Of a DNA stretch of 64,000 nucleotides, positions 1-31,000 are shown one piece after another. This stretch comes from Glandiceps talaboti. Lineage: Eukaryota; Hemichordata; Enteropneusta; Spengelidae. The notes under the pieces were generated by a model, which saw only the letters and a list, made by a program, of their open reading frames with translations, did no database searches and was not told where the DNA came from. The position numbers and the translations under genes were made by a program. Positions within the stretch are counted from its first letter, which is position 1, and each line of letters opens with the position of its first letter. The DNA lies in the NCBI RefSeq assembly GCF_964340395.1, contig NC_135556.1:16887142-16951141 (forward strand). Direction: 5' to 3'.

Positions 1-230
1 AAAATGTAAATATGGTATGAATGTACATAGATTTTCATAATTGAAACAAGGTATGAATGTGCATGAATTGGTACAAATGTACATAAAATATATTACACAA
101 ATGCACATAAAATTGGGATAAGCTGCGATAGTGTAGTATTATGCAATTCCATACAATTGGTACAAAGTTACATATTATGTAAACATGTTATGAATGTATA
201 TAACAACTGGTACATATTGAAACATATACT
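1..230. repeat. AT-rich diverged short repeats
   Basis: Variants of GGTATGAATGTACATA and TGGTACAAATGTACATAAAA recur several times. They are downstream of the donor of ABCC5-like exon 12 and are intronic. Confidence 0.5.
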
Positions 231-306
231 GCCCACAATCATGGGGTTACAAGTGTAAGCTGTTGAAACACACTACATTACAGGATATCTAAATGTTTTC
301 ACTTAC

Positions 307-17162
<16,856 letters not shown>

Positions 17163-17275
17163 GGTGTTTTTCTGAAATTAAAGAATTTGTATTTACCAAT
17201 TTATATGATGCAATCACAGCTCCAGGGAACTCTGGCTCAGTTAGTTTTGTTTACGAAAGCAAACAAACAAACCCA

Positions 17276-17342
<67 letters not shown>

Positions 17343-18268
17343 ATACTGACAAACATCAACAATAGAGTAATCACAAATCAGTATCAACAATAATGAATGT
17401 TTGACAGTATCAAGAATTAGTATATGTATTATCCTATATGCAAAATACTTGGAATTGTGACTATTCTGCATATAGGAAGACATACACTCACTAATTGATA
17501 CTGTAAAACATTCATTATTGTTGATACTGATTTGTGATTACTCTATTGTTGATGTTTGTCAATATTCATTTATTAATCTATTTATTCATTTGTTTGTTTG
17601 TTTGTTTGTTTGTTTGTTTTCATAAACAAAACTAACTGAGCCTGAAGGCCCTGTGATGCAATGAGTACAAAAAAGCTAAATTGGTGTTAACAATTTTCAT
17701 CACAGGAAAACAAGTTTTAGTTAGCAGTGCTGTAAATGTTTTGTATATATATATTGGCAATGCACATGATAAACTTCCACTTGTAAAATTCCTTTCTGAT
17801 AGATGTACATCAAGACACTGACTCTTCAGTAGCTACAATGCCGACACATTATGTGTTGTAAATTTTAATGCTGTCACAGTTTGTCTTTCCATGGCACTGA
17901 TGTATAAAGGTAATGAATTCTGATGATTCATGAAGTTAGTACAGTGCCCCGTAGCGTATACCTCCAGAGCTAGGGATCACTGGCCCATATTGCATCATGT
18001 ATGTACAAATTTTATTATTTGTTTATTCAAAGGGTTATTTTCGGCTGCATGAATTGTTAACGATGGCATAAATAATCAGCACGTAAAGGTGTAAGTTTAA
18101 TCATGGAAGTATTCCATGGTTTAATGATTGTTTTTGTGGCATAAGTAGTGCGATGGAAATATGAGGAACAAGAAATTGAGCAGTGTATGCTGATACCTTG
18201 TAATCTTAGAGGACTCGGAGACCTCTCGAATGCGTGAAGAAACTTATACAATATGCCAGTTACTCACC
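17163..18268 (-). other. ABCC5: ABCC5-like 5' UTR acceptor and possible non-coding first exon
   Basis: Nine bases of 5' UTR precede the start codon; before them, on the minus strand, is an acceptor (TTTCAG at 17172-17177), so the leader is split. The best upstream donor I see is TTTAG|GTGAGTAA, ending an exon at 18268. A second, weaker one (ACAAG|GTATCAGC) lies near 18199. The transcription start cannot be read from sequence; DNA at about 18400-18800 is richer in CpG than its surroundings and is the likeliest promoter area. The sequence between these sites is mostly a foldback repeat (17210-17659) and otherwise shows nothing I recognise. Confidence 0.3.
17210..17659. mobile_element. 450-bp foldback element with AAAT and TTTG tracts
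   Basis: Left arm begins near GCAATCACAGC, GGCTCAGTTAGTTTTGTTTA; the right arm inverts it (AAACAAAACTAACTGAGCC, then CTGTGATGC). Within the arms lie (AAAT)n at 17274-17344 and (TTTG)n near 17590-17620, and a long inner match around CAACAATAGAGTAATCACAA. It ends about 40 bases upstream of the acceptor of the start-codon exon. Confidence 0.7.
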
Positions 18269-18399
18269 TAAATACGTCGTCTGCTAATGATATTACTCTT
18301 GACTATAGACTTTGGTACGGCTACTGACTGATTGCCAACATTATGCTCTGTACTGTTTCTTGTAAATTTGGTTTCCTAAGGCTAAAGTAAATGCTTAGT

Positions 18400-18800
18400 T
18401 AGTATAGCAGACGACTGCAACCCGATCACTTCAAATCATAATCTTGTTGTGGAAATAACTTGTCAAAGGTGACGTGACCCCGGGACGTAACGTACTACAG
18501 TACAATGAAGTTGGCTGACCTCAACTTTTCGGACGTGCTGCGGTTGGGTGGAAACGAATAGTGAACTGCAAAAGTCAGTCCTCAAGAATTTTTCCTATGG
18601 ATTTTTCTGTTTTGCTACTCTGCAACCAACCTAGGGATATAGTACGTAACGAAAGTTGCCAATATTCCCATGAACCTTCACGCGAGTCTGGGGGAAACTC
18701 AAACTCGCAGGAAGTAGCTTCTAGAGCAGTGCATGCTGGACTCGAGAATACTTCACCAACATCGGTACGAATACAATGTTCATGCATCCATAGGCTCTGA
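18400..18800 (-). promoter_or_regulatory. Possible promoter region of the ABCC5-like gene
   Basis: This stretch has clustered CpG dinucleotides in an otherwise CpG-poor, AT-rich region and lies just upstream of the best candidate non-coding exon. A cAMP-response-like half site (TGACGTGA) occurs near 18470. No TATA box at a defined spacing could be assigned. Overlapping open frames on both strands (about 80 codons) have no recognisable similarity. This is inference from position and composition only. Confidence 0.2.
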
Positions 18801-19109
18801 CTGTAGACTAAACGATTTAGGTACTTTCGTGACAAGTTATCACGTCTAAATTACAACAAACATGCCTCGTAAGCCAATGGAAGATATGAATTGTGTGACT
18901 CCCGGCTTTGGGTAGTTGAAACGTGGTTTTCCCCATACTGTCGTCTATGTGTCTCATAGAAGAACCCCAGCGGTATAAGAGTCTGGGTAACCGAGACTAG
19001 TCAGTCACAGAAAAATAAATCTGAAACATGATACGATCTGCTCTTTCTTAGCAATTGAAATATTAGGCAGTACATGTATGGTATTTTTCAGGTCTCACGT
19101 TTTTGTTAC

Positions 19110-19306
19110 ATAGTCTGTAAGGTACGCCGTGACGGGGCGCCCTCACACATCGGCCAACCCCTAGCAATATATCAATAAAGTCACACACTTGTTATAGACC
19201 TGGAGGGTCTATGCTTAAGGCCAATAATTAATTAATTACTTAATGAATTGATATATTGAGAGGAGGCCGGTGAGGGCGAAACGTCACAACGTATCTTACA
19301 GTCTAT
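19110..19306. mobile_element. Foldback element between the genes
   Basis: Left arm TAGTCTGTAAGGTACGCCGT and the CCCTCAC / AATATATCAAT blocks are inverted in the right arm (ATTGATATATTGAG, GTGAGGGCGAAACGTCACAA, CTTACAGTCTAT). About 197 bp. It is rich in CpG compared with its flanks. Confidence 0.65.
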
Positions 19307-20039
19307 TTTGTTACAAAGCACATAAAATAAAATCGAGACACTGATAACGCCTAAGTATAGAACATGATGTATTTTATATCACTGTGAACACAAATCAACA
19401 TCACTGTCAAATGAAACAATGGACATTCAAACACAAAACTGTGTTCAGTGAGACAAAACATAAAATGTAACATTTTGTGTGTGTGTTCTATCAGTGCCTA
19501 TGTTTTTTTTTTATGTAATTCATACAAAAAAACCCAAACAACAACGTGCTGCCTAATTGAAACAGTATAGTCTCTTTCGTTTGGTTGTAACTGGGAATTG
19601 TTTGGAGGGAAAATTTTTGTAATTAGCCATTGGGGATAACCATTTGATTTCAGAGGGAAGGGTTGTGACTGGGGGATAGTCAAAAACAAATATTATTGAT
19701 GCCCCCCCCCCCCCAATAAAATGAACTGATCTCACTGTATTGAAATCCAATAAGTTATTAGTAGACCTTTTCTTCTTTTTCTTCACATTCTGCTTCAGTA
19801 CATAAAAGTAAAAATGGGAAAAGTACCCCTTTTCAACTTAATGCTTACTTCAAAATGGTCACGTGAAAAAAAAAATTTGTATACTCTTATTTCCAAATTG
19901 TCTCTCCAATGTCTACCAAAAATGTAAGGCCTTAAAAATGAGGTACATCGTTTTAGTCAAGAAAGGTCTAAATATGTGTTTGTACAATGAACAGTGCAAC
20001 CTACACTATCCAAATAGACAATAAAGTTGAAATATGCAG

Positions 20040-21339
20040 TTGTTATATCTCATATATCTTTATTTTCACACAGAATAAACATCATATAGATGATACATTA
20101 TCAAACACATATACAGAATTATGAAATTTACAATACATAGAAATATCGTACTCTGTAAAGAAGTTTCAAAATGTTGAAAAACCCTTTCACTCAATGAATT
20201 CAAGCAAGTCAATTAGTAAGTATTTCATAACTGTATCCATGTAAATTTTGTCTTTTTCATTCCATGCTTGGTGCGAATATTATCTTTATCTACAAATGTC
20301 AAATTGAACATCAAAATATATTTCCATGGTATTTCCTTTTCAAGATTTAAGACTAATAGTATAAATGTAACTTTGGAATAGTTTAATCTACTGAAATTCA
20401 AACTATTTTCTATTGATAGACACATTCAATGAGTAAGTACATTGGACTTAAGTAATAACAAGTGTGTGTCTTTATAGTTGTTGACAATTTACAGTTGATA
20501 TATTTTACACTTGCAACTGATTTTTTTAAATACAAGCTGGGAAAAAACACCAGTGCATTTGCTTGAATGAAGTGAGGTATTAATGAAAGATTTAATGCAC
20601 GGACAAAATTAGTCAAAATACAACAATACAATTGACACCAAATCAACAGAGGGTGTCTCTGACGTAGATTCAGGTGGTGTTGTTATCAGTTTGCTTATAC
20701 CTGTGAAAATTATAATGTGTAATGTATTATCGATATCAGTCATGGGATCCAGGGACTCCTGTGGTGTTTATGCTTTGATAAGGTACCAACACATGTCTTT
20801 GCATGCTTACCATGAACAAGCAAAATACACTGGTGTTTTTTCATGGGTTGTATTAGTGAATGACATTCTTCATTTAATAGTGTGGCACAGTTTGTAAATG
20901 AGGCCTGTACAGGCTGCAAACAAAATACACACTTTAACTTGCTTAGGACCAAAGCGTCTTCACACACATACATGTATGCACAAACAGGAATGGTAAACTA
21001 CGACTGCAGTGCACTTAGAATTTTGAAAACATCATACCATATAATGTCATATATGTATTATCTGAAATCACGATATTGCTCAATATTTTTTCAATGAAGT
21101 TGGAATAACATAAGGGTATTTACAAAACAAAAGTAATAGTCACCAAGAACTTTGACATTACAGACTATGCCCTCTTTAATAAACTAATGTATTGAGACTT
21201 TTTTTGGCTGAAGTACGTTCACACAGAGGGTGAAAATTATTTGTACTCTGCGTAGAATAGACAGTATAAAGATGGACGGCATACTATAAGAGTGACAAAA
21301 AAACACACTGTAGAGAGAGACTGACATCTCCAAGGCCAA
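20040..21339 (-). other. DYNC2H1: DYNC2H1 3' untranslated region
   Basis: After the stop, the minus strand runs AT-rich with no coding similarity. The first canonical AATAAA in the sense direction is at 20059-20064, giving a 3' UTR of about 1.3 kb. Short open frames on both strands (60-80 codons) have no recognisable content. Confidence 0.5.
20059..20064 (-). terminator. DYNC2H1: Probable polyadenylation signal of DYNC2H1
   Basis: AATAAA on the minus strand, in the context AAAATAAAGATATATG. It is the first exact hexamer I find downstream of the stop codon at 21340. Variants such as ATTAAA occur nearer the stop, so earlier cleavage is possible. Confidence 0.45.
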
Positions 21340-24300
21340 TTACTGACTCTTTAAGAATAGAGCTGCACCAGTTTGCACCCATTGGTTCTTATTACCACCA
21401 CTGGGTAAATTGAGATGGGTGACTATCTTATCTCTGTCGGCACTGTAGTAGATAGGTAGAGATATACATTCATCTAGTGGGTATGGATCAGGCATATCCT
21501 GTTAACACAAAACAAAATATCACATTGTTTAAAACCACCTGAAATACTTCTTTGTTTTTTTGAGAACTTTCCAAACTATTTTGTAGGCTACTAGATTTAA
21601 AAAGAAGGTCATGAGTTATTGGCAATACAGTTCATGTCATAAAAGCTTAGCATCTGGGTGTTTGAGGCACACACAATCCTTGTTAAAAAGGCTTAGCATT
21701 TGATGGTTTTCTGCAACAATTTACTAAAACAGAACACATCAAACGATGCATCAGTATGAGGTGACAAATGTTTCAAACACCAACTTCTTGAAACCATCCC
21801 ACTTCCACAATGTTACAATTTTGTGATGTGTTTGAGACCACATAAACTTCAGGTCTGTGGACCCACGTGGACGCATCCTTAGTCTCTTATCACAAGGATT
21901 GTGTGTGTGTCAAACAAGCATTGTGTGTGTCTCAAACACCCAAATGCTAAGCCTTTATGACATGGAGTGTAAATATCATAAAAATAACAAATGAACTTGG
22001 CCTGGTATTCCTTGGCTAAAATAATAATTACATTATGCATAAAACTAAAATAAACAAGTGGGGAAAATACACTGTAATTCAATGTTACCAGACAAACATT
22101 TGACTAATGTGTGAGACGTAAATATTGTGTTAAAATAAACAGAAGAACAGAAAATGTTTAAATCATAGTGGACACTATCACACGGTTATTTCCATACCAA
22201 AGTGTGTAATGAATATCACACATGACTACCTATGTCTTCACTTTTAATGCCATGTGAAAATAATTAAGTTGCATAAAAAAAACAGAGCACTGGAATGATT
22301 CATGCCACTTTAGAATTCAGATCCTGAAAGTATCCACACTATAAACAGAATCTTTATGTATCTATCTAGATGTAACTGTTGGTCATACCTTCATAATCCA
22401 TGACACTGTACATGTAGGAATAGCAGACACACTGGATGAGTCCCGTTGGTTCTCAGAGAGATGTCTACCATCAAAAGTGCAACCTTCTAGCTGTAAACCA
22501 CCGATCTAAAGACATACAACCAAGAAACATGGTATAAATTCGAATCTATAGCCTGTGTGATGTCATTCTTTGTCTCCAGGATTTTGTCTAGTAGTCCACT
22601 GAGACTAATGGGTTCAGATACAAAAACAATAATAATAATGTTTACGTAACTCTACAAGTTACTATAGTTACTTCTGAGTATCCCTTTAATGACACTTATT
22701 TGTATAAAGAGTTTACATGAACCATGCAATCAAAACAAATTATACTTGTCAACAGACTATTTATTTAGGTCAGATTTGGCAAAAAAAAAATTGTTTCTGG
22801 TCAGGACATTTTGTCTAAAGTGGTGCGACGATCCATATTTAAAAAAACAACTTTTATTCTCAACACACCTGTCACTCAATCTACTATTTATGGCAGTTAC
22901 TGTTTTTTTAATTTAGTACTTTAGAGCAAGTATGTATGTGGGGCAGATGTCATTTGCTTGTTCATGACTGGCTCTGCAGTTGTCTTCACTGAAGTAGAGA
23001 GGGTTATTTTTGTGTTTCCCCACAGATCTGCAGACTGCATGGGATGGACAAACACACAAAAAAGACTGACACAAAGGTATTTAAGTGATGCGCATGCTGA
23101 CCAGAAACAATTCCGTTTATTTTTGCCTGGGAGAACACAATATATTGTGAGTGTAGAGAAACAACTATGAGTTTATCAAGCATCATTATCAGAACTAAAA
23201 TAGTTTTAACAGTCTTCCTATGCAACTTTCAATATCTTCCCCCTTTCCGCTGTCTAATATTAGACTAAATTACAACCACACACTTAGCAGCCCTTACAGA
23301 TCATGCATTTGCGTCTATCTAGACAACACTTTACTAGTAGAGGGCTGGGCCTTCCAAATATTCTTTATACTGTGGATGTAATGTTTGGCTGTTTGAGGCA
23401 CATTTAGTCTGCACATTTGAGGTACATTTAGTCTCCATATTTGACGCACATTTCGTCTATATATTTGAGGTACATTGCATCTGCATATTTGAGGCACATT
23501 TCGTCTGAATATTTGACGCACATTGCATCTGCATATTTGAGGCACATTTCGTCTGTATATTTGACGCACATTGCATCTGCATATTTGAGGCACATTTCGT
23601 CTGTATATTTGAGGTACATAAGGTTTTATATCTGACAAAACAGCTTGGATAACATATGTGGTTTGTGTTACCTTGACTTGGTATCTGGCACCAGATATAC
23701 TTCCTTGCCATGTACACGCAAATTTCAAATTATCCATTGAAGTTTGGGTTTCCCTGCAACAGGAGAGAGGAACAACATAGGCAGTATTAACATAAGGTTA
23801 GGGGTTAACATGAGGTTAGGGGGGGGCTAACATGAAGTTAGGGGGTTAACATGAGGTTAAGGGGGCTAACAATCTTCATTTGAGTCAATACTGCTTTTTT
23901 TTCATAAACAGGAATTTTTTGGTGTTTAAAATCTATTCCATTTCATTCTTGCATCAGAATTGAATGTAATAGAGTTCTCCCCTGTACCAGAGAAGTACTT
24001 GCTAGTCACTAATATTCATCAAAATCGACATCAAAAGATACGTCCATTGCAAGTCACAATCAAGTCCATAATATTTACGTATCTGATTTGAAGAATATTG
24101 TTGCAGTTATGTATGATGACTGCTTGTTGGTATGACCTGTACCTGTTTTCCAGTACCACCTTATCCTGGGCCGGAAGAACCCCTCATAGAATAGCAAAGT
24201 TATGAAGATATAGATAATGAAGGACGATGAATGCAAAGACACCTACCTGGCTGTTTGTTGTCTGAGTGCATTCAGGAAAGTGTCTGGATGGAACAACTCA

Positions 24301-25430
24301 GACAAATCTAAAGTATCTGATAATATAGTTCTATGTTCAGCTTTCTCTACCCAGTTTTGTATAGCCATGGTTCTAGCCACTAGAGCTCTCAGATATTGAA
24401 TGGGGTCTTCAGGACCGTCCCATCGACTCAGCCATGACATTGGTGTCTGTCAACAAACAATGATACCACATTAGATTTTCATGATGTGCTGGGTTTTTTT
24501 TCATTGTCAAGGAGCCATACTTGATTTACATGTCAAAACTAAATCAACTTCAACTAAAGCTAGTGAGATACTGTTCTAAAATATCAATCAGTACACTAAT
24601 ACATTGGATTAATGGCAACATGCAAACGGACGTGCAAACTTGGCAAAATCAGTATGCACAAATTTACAAGCAAAAATATTCAGATCTCTGTATTCTTTCT
24701 CTCATATTAAAATATAGACAAACTTGTTGATATCATGACCATATTATTCACATTACTTCCTAAATAATATTACACAATTTCATCTTCTGAAAAAAAAAAC
24801 TTTTACAAACTTTTTAAAAAGTCATCTACAATTTTAACAATGTGTTTTGTGCATGACTGTTCAATTGCTCGTTTTGGTACAAACCTTATTTTCAGTTTAC
24901 ATGTAATATATATCCCATACTTGATCTCATCAACTTTTGAATCAACAGATCAAGATTCAGACTTTGTGTTCCAGTTTTGTAGATTACTTACCTCCTGTTT
25001 AAGTAAAGATGTTGCCATACCCTGCACATCAGAGTTTAGAAGCATAGTTCCACGGATGACTTTACTCAAGGCAGCTAATGTAGAGTGTACAAACTGGACT
25101 AGTTTGACTGCATTGTACTTTTCTAGTAATATAAATGATGTAATAGGTCCTTGGGAGACTGATTTATCACTGGGTGCTTCTACTTTCATCTGTATGATCT
25201 GAGATCCCTGTAGTAGAATGTAACATAACAATATTTGTGTTATTGATTTGGGTATAATGCTGATGTATGATATATTTAAAGATTTCACAACTGTGGACAC
25301 AGTCAAAAATTCAAATTTATTTTGACTGAGCCACACAACAGACGTAGACAGATAGTCACAGAGACTTGTATATGGTTAACAGATAGACAGGCAGAGACAG
25401 CTGGATAGACAGACATACAAACAGAAAGAA

Positions 25431-25480
<50 letters not shown>

Positions 25481-25620
25481 GGCTAGGCAGAAATGACAAG
25501 CAGGCAGTCAGCCAACCAGCCAGACAGCCAGAGAGAGATATTATATATATACAAGCCAGACAGCCAGAGAGATATTATAAATACAGAGACAGAAAGTCCA
25601 ACAGACAGACAGACTGACAG

Positions 25621-25674
<54 letters not shown>

Positions 25675-25829
25675 TGAGAGATCTTGTATATACCGAGAGA
25701 TAGAAAGTCATACAGACAGACAGAGAGACCAACTGGCAGAGAGATAGAGGCAGACAGCAAGCCAGCCAGAAAGACAAACAGACAGAGATTGATGACCAAC
25801 CAGACAGCCAGCAAGCAAGCAAGCAAGCC

Positions 25830-25873
<44 letters not shown>

Positions 25874-26625
25874 TGATAGGCAACCAGTCAGTCAGCCAGC
25901 CAGCCAGCCAGTCAGATGGAATGAAATTCAAACTTTACCTGGTTGAGCTTCTTCCATAGATTCAGTATAGGACTTAGCTCAGCAGCCCACTTCTCTTTAT
26001 CAAATTTACCCTCTGCTGCATCAGATCTCATCAACACCTTCAACTGGGAGATAACTTGTAAACTGACAGTACGCTGTGCTGATCTCTCAATGTTGGCTGG
26101 TAAACCAAAATATTGGGGTTTGTCTTCCTCAGGTAATGACTCAATCAGATCTACAAAATCCTAATATGTGAATGGAAAGAGATCTTTTTAATCAAATTCT
26201 ATTTCAACATTCTTGGATATGGGGAGATTTTGGGACGACACTGACAGAAATACATGAATCAATTCACATGTTGATATCAACTTGGATATGAGCAATGTTA
26301 CATCAGGACCAGTTTGTGTTCTACATCACACATTATTGAAGTAAATGATGACAGTGTCATTTTGCACAATTTTCTGACATTCTATTGTTACAGTCAGGAA
26401 AACTGTCGGTACTACTCACCCTGTGATGGCTACTGCCAGGAAGTGTGATATTGGACACCAATTTTTTACCACGTCCACGGGATCCGCTACCACTTAGTAC
26501 ATCATCATTGAAATATTGCTCTAAGTAGGATTTCAACACTCTCACATCAAAAACATTATCAACTCTTCCACCATAGATGGCGCTCTCATATAAACCATGT
26601 ACAAACTTCCAAGGATCTTCCTTGC
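21340..26625 (-). CDS. DYNC2H1: DYNC2H1 C-terminal domain and stop
   Basis: Exons 26420-26625, 25939-26160, 24992-25207, 24247-24446, 23672-23753, 22389-22505 and 21340-21498 encode fragment residues 2876-3275. The start reads [20 protein letters not shown], followed by a basic, glycine-rich loop (SGSRGRGKK) that looks variable. Later landmarks are [73 protein letters not shown] and [18 protein letters not shown]. The last exon ends with [15 protein letters not shown] and TAA. This domain sits on the ring's lower face in other dyneins. Confidence 0.95.
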
Positions 26626-27999
26626 CTGTTGAGTATAACAGTGAGAACAATTTCAATGGCAGTCTAGGTAAAAGATGATAATTAGTAGATCTGGTCTAAA
26701 CTGGAGGATCAAATACTTGCTATATGACTATGAGGCCAACGTATAGGTTTCTATAGGCCAGCCTATAGGTTTCTATAGGCCAGCCTATAGGTTTCTAGAG
26801 GCCAGCCTATAGGTTTCTATAGGCCAGCCTATAGGTTTCTATAGGCCAACATATAGGTTTCTATAGGCCAGCCTATAGGTTTCTATAGGCCAGCCTATAG
26901 GTTTCTATAGGCCAACCTATAGGTTTCTATATGCCAGCCTATAGGTTTCTATAGGCCAACCTTCCAGCCTATAGATCTCTGTAAGCCAGCCTATAGATGC
27001 CGATAATGATAAACTTCACCTTGCAAATTCCTTTCTGATAATTGTAAATCACAATACATCTATTCAGTAGCCACAGGTAGTGTGTTGTTATATTTTGTCT
27101 ATGTATTTACTATACCATGCTTCCATAAAATTTTGTAAAGTGATAAAAGAGTATTATTATTTCTCCCAGGTAAGACATTCCAGTGTCTACAATCACAACA
27201 AACTTACCCAGAGTTCTTCCCAATCTATCGATGATATCAGCTCCAGCACGTAGATCAGAGGTGGCAAATTCATAGAATTTAGTCCAACCCTGTGGGATAT
27301 AGTTTCTTCTTTCTTGTAGGACAGCATGAAACCATGCCAACGCAAACAATGCCTGTGATCTGACTGCATTGTTACCCTTGGCAACAAATTCGGGTGACCA
27401 TGATTCATAGGTTCTAAGTAAATTCTTCTTGACTCCAGGAGGTGCCTACAAATCAAAACATAATTTATATCATGAGAACCAGAGAATTATATCATGCACA
27501 AGCCAAGTTGAACATGGTCAAACTGAAAATACAGAATTTATACCCTGGTTGTTCTATTTGTGGCATGATAGTTTTGTCACTATAAGTTGAACAAGGCCCC
27601 TTATGTTATTCATACTTTCCTCGGCCGAACTAAGAAAAATAGAGGAATAATATATAGTACCTGATCAGATAATGCACAACAGTGACAATATGATAACAAA
27701 TGATAAGACAGCATACCTCATAGGTGACCTTCAAACTTGACTGTAGTAGTATGGTAGGGAACTTGGGATGAACTTCTGCTGTTAACCATAGACGGAATTC
27801 TTCATGTGGTTCCAATGAATTTAATTCCTGAAATATAACAAATCACAGACTTTGTCAATGTTGTTTTCTTTTGGATGGTCAATTTTATATGAGTTGGTTT
27901 TATAAATAAAAATAGACAGACAAGGTTACACATTGGGTCAAAGATCAAAATAGAAACAGACAGACAAACAGAGTGAGAGAGAATCTGAGATAGAGAGGG

Positions 28000-28054
<55 letters not shown>

Positions 28055-31000
28055 GAAGTGAGTGAGTGAGTGAGTGAGTGAGTGAGCGAGCGAGCGAGAG
28101 TGAATAATCTTACCTTTTCTAGAGCTGGTAACCAAGCAGTCACCAAATGTAAATTCTTCAAACATAACCAGTCACCATTGCGGGAACATTCATGCAGTAA
28201 CTGCATGGCAATGTCAGCTTGACCTTGACCCATAGCAACCTGAAGACAAAAGATAACATCATCAGCAAAAAATAACAGACATATACCATGGAATTTGTCA
28301 CCCAAAAATTATTGGCACCCATTTTTTTCGACCAAAAACACCTTCAAAGGGGAAAAACTGAATACAAATGTATATTGGTAGTATAGGAAATGGTTATGCT
28401 TGACAATATACCAACATTAACTTGTCCCCCCCACTCCCCCCAAAAAAAATGTTGACAGATACAGAATGCCTATAAAGTGATAATTTTCCAATGAATTCTA
28501 TACAACACTCAACAATCATTCATCCCTGAATTATGTATAAATGCCATGATTTGCTCTTTTGAGTATTCAATTCTGACTCACAGTGTGCCCTCTAATGATA
28601 ACCAAATTTTGTTGTTGTGAGTCAAAATGAGAAAAACTGGGATTTCTTGTGAGTCACCACATAGTAAGAGATAGGGGACAACAAATTTTGATACGTCCCT
28701 AGAAATCGTGTGCGTCAGTGGTGCATCAAATTGGCTTAGAGGGCACACTGGTCACCACATAGTAAGAGATAGGGGACACCAGATTTTGATGTGTCACTAG
28801 AAATCGTGTGCGTCCGTGGTGCGTCAAATTTGCTTAGAGGGCACACTACTTCTGAGCAGCTTTTCACACTTTACTCCTAAAAATACATTTGATTTGATTG
28901 GTCATCATACCTGGTGATACCGTTCAGGTCCAACCTTCTCACTAGCTAAATCTTGTAACTCCTGTGATGGATCAGCACCTGGTGATATGACTATTAAGAC
29001 AGGTTCAGTGCCAACTGTCTCTTTTAGTAACCGCTTCAAGTTCAAGGTTGGTGGTGACAATTCTTTCATTCCTGTCGATGTAAAAATAATCATGAATTAG
29101 GCTTTATCTGGGATCATAACTGATGTAGTTTTAGTGGGGGACTTTTTTTTTTAATGTTATTAGGTCAATATAGAAAGTCCAAAAACTGGCAACTGTCGCT
29201 TTCAATAATCTCTTCATGTTGAAGGTGGGTGGTGAGTCATGGTGACAATTTTTTTCATTCCTGTCAAAATACTTAAATTATCACCGAGTGCAGGGCTCAA
29301 AGTTAGCAGTTACTGTAGGCCACTACTGCTAAATATCGTATCTCAACTACCAAACTTATAAGGTGTTTGGAAATCATAGAAGATCATCAGTGAAACTATT
29401 CACTATCTGACTACCAAGCATAGATGTTAAATTCAAGCCCTGGGGTTAGGCTATAGCTGTGACCATGGCTGATGCACTATCTCTGTTTTTGTGTGGGTAT
29501 ATTATTAGGTCTTTTGAAAAAGTTTGTTAAAGAATGTGGTTTCTATTTATTTACACGGCTCTAGTAGTGTTACTTTGCTGATTTCAACCTTTTTAAATAC
29601 TTTGAGAAAAATATTATGAAAATGGCATGAAACTAAAACTAAAAATATCTCACCAAGTGCTCTAGATGCAAACAAAGTCATTGCACTTTGAAGTCTGTCT
29701 GGACGGATTGCTTGTACAACCAAAACCTGTAACAACATAGAAGAAGCAAAGGAAATTAATATTCTTCAAAGGCGATTTTTATTTTACTGTATGTCAAAAT
29801 TCAAAGCTATATGAAAATAATCGATCTGAATGAAATTTGACATCTTCCATCTTCTAAGACAGAATGATATATTATTAAGGTGTACTATTTGACTCTCTAG
29901 CATAAGGTAAAATGTTATTGCAGGTACTGAGAATAAGTCAACCTTCTTGTTCTATTTTGACTCTCTAGCATGAGGTAAAATGGTGAACAGTTACTGAGAT
30001 TTGTGGATTCTGCAGTTGTCAATTTAGTCCAACTAAAAGTGGAGGGCGTCTGATCCTATGGTAAGACTAGATGATAGAGGGCGCACTTACCTGTTGGAAT
30101 TGTGAAACCTTCTTCAACAATGGAGATGGGAAATCTTGTTCACAATGAGAACTTCTAGAGAACGATAACCACATATCACTATCTTCCAGGCACAGTGTTT
30201 GATAGAAATTGGGGAATGTGCTCTGATAAAAAAGAAAATGCAATTTAAAATTGTTAAACATCAAAATTTCACTTCTTGAGCTTACAGAATATTTTAAGAC
30301 CTTCAGTTATCAGATTTTGAAATACAACATCAATATATATTGTGAAATACTAGATAAAACACTTTGATGGTAACAATGGAATACAAGTAGTTCTGATCAT
30401 ACCACTATTTATCTTGTCATACAGACTACACATTAGAGAATGCTATATTACCTTGAGAAGTGAGACAGCAGCATGCCTCTCTTGGTCAATCCAAGATGGT
30501 ATATCTCTGGAATGCTTGCCAGAATCAGTTTTCACATCCGATACTATCAACCCTAGCAATGCTTCCCATTCCTACAAAACAAAACAACGTCATCCATGTT
30601 TAAATTCCACACAGAAATATAAAATCTGATCATTTGAAAGTTAGTGAATGTTTGGACTATATGCACTACTAACATTTGATCTCAAAACAAACATTGTGTA
30701 TCAATGAATTCAATTTTATACATATACTGAAAATGAAAGAAAAATCTTCATCATGTATGACTCTAATATGAGTCAAATGAGATATAGTTTGTTTTGCAGT
30801 TACCAAAGTTGGGCATTCTCAACAAGTCCAAAAAATTCTTCTGATATTGTTTCAGAACACATATTTAAGGAATGGACAGAGTTCTTTAGACACATTTTGT
30901 ATGTACTGTACTGTACTGTACTGTACTGTACTGTACTGTACTGTACTGTACTGTACTGCACTGTACTGTACTGTACTGTACTGTACTGTACTGTACTGTA

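Larger units (their letters stand above)
17660..20039. other. Intergenic region between the two genes
   Basis: About 2.4 kb between the transporter's upstream foldback and the DYNC2H1 polyadenylation signal. It contains a short dispersed repeat (17768-17840, also at 27008-27080), the possible promoter and leader of the transporter, and a foldback element at 19110-19306. A poly-C run lies near 19703. No RNA gene or coding exon is recognised. Confidence 0.6.

Noticed and set aside
18561-18835. Overlapping 79- and 86-codon frames upstream of the transporter
   Set aside because: No recognisable similarity, no splice context, and a CpG-rich location that fits a promoter better.
23391-23737. 140-codon frame with regular Met-Cys-Leu-Lys type repeats
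   Set aside because: The repeat part is a 24-bp minisatellite; only the right end (23672-23753) is a DYNC2H1 exon, in a different frame.
26733-27000. Regularly spaced short repeats resembling a CRISPR array
   Set aside because: Units are contiguous 22-mers without unique spacers, in an animal intron. It is a minisatellite.
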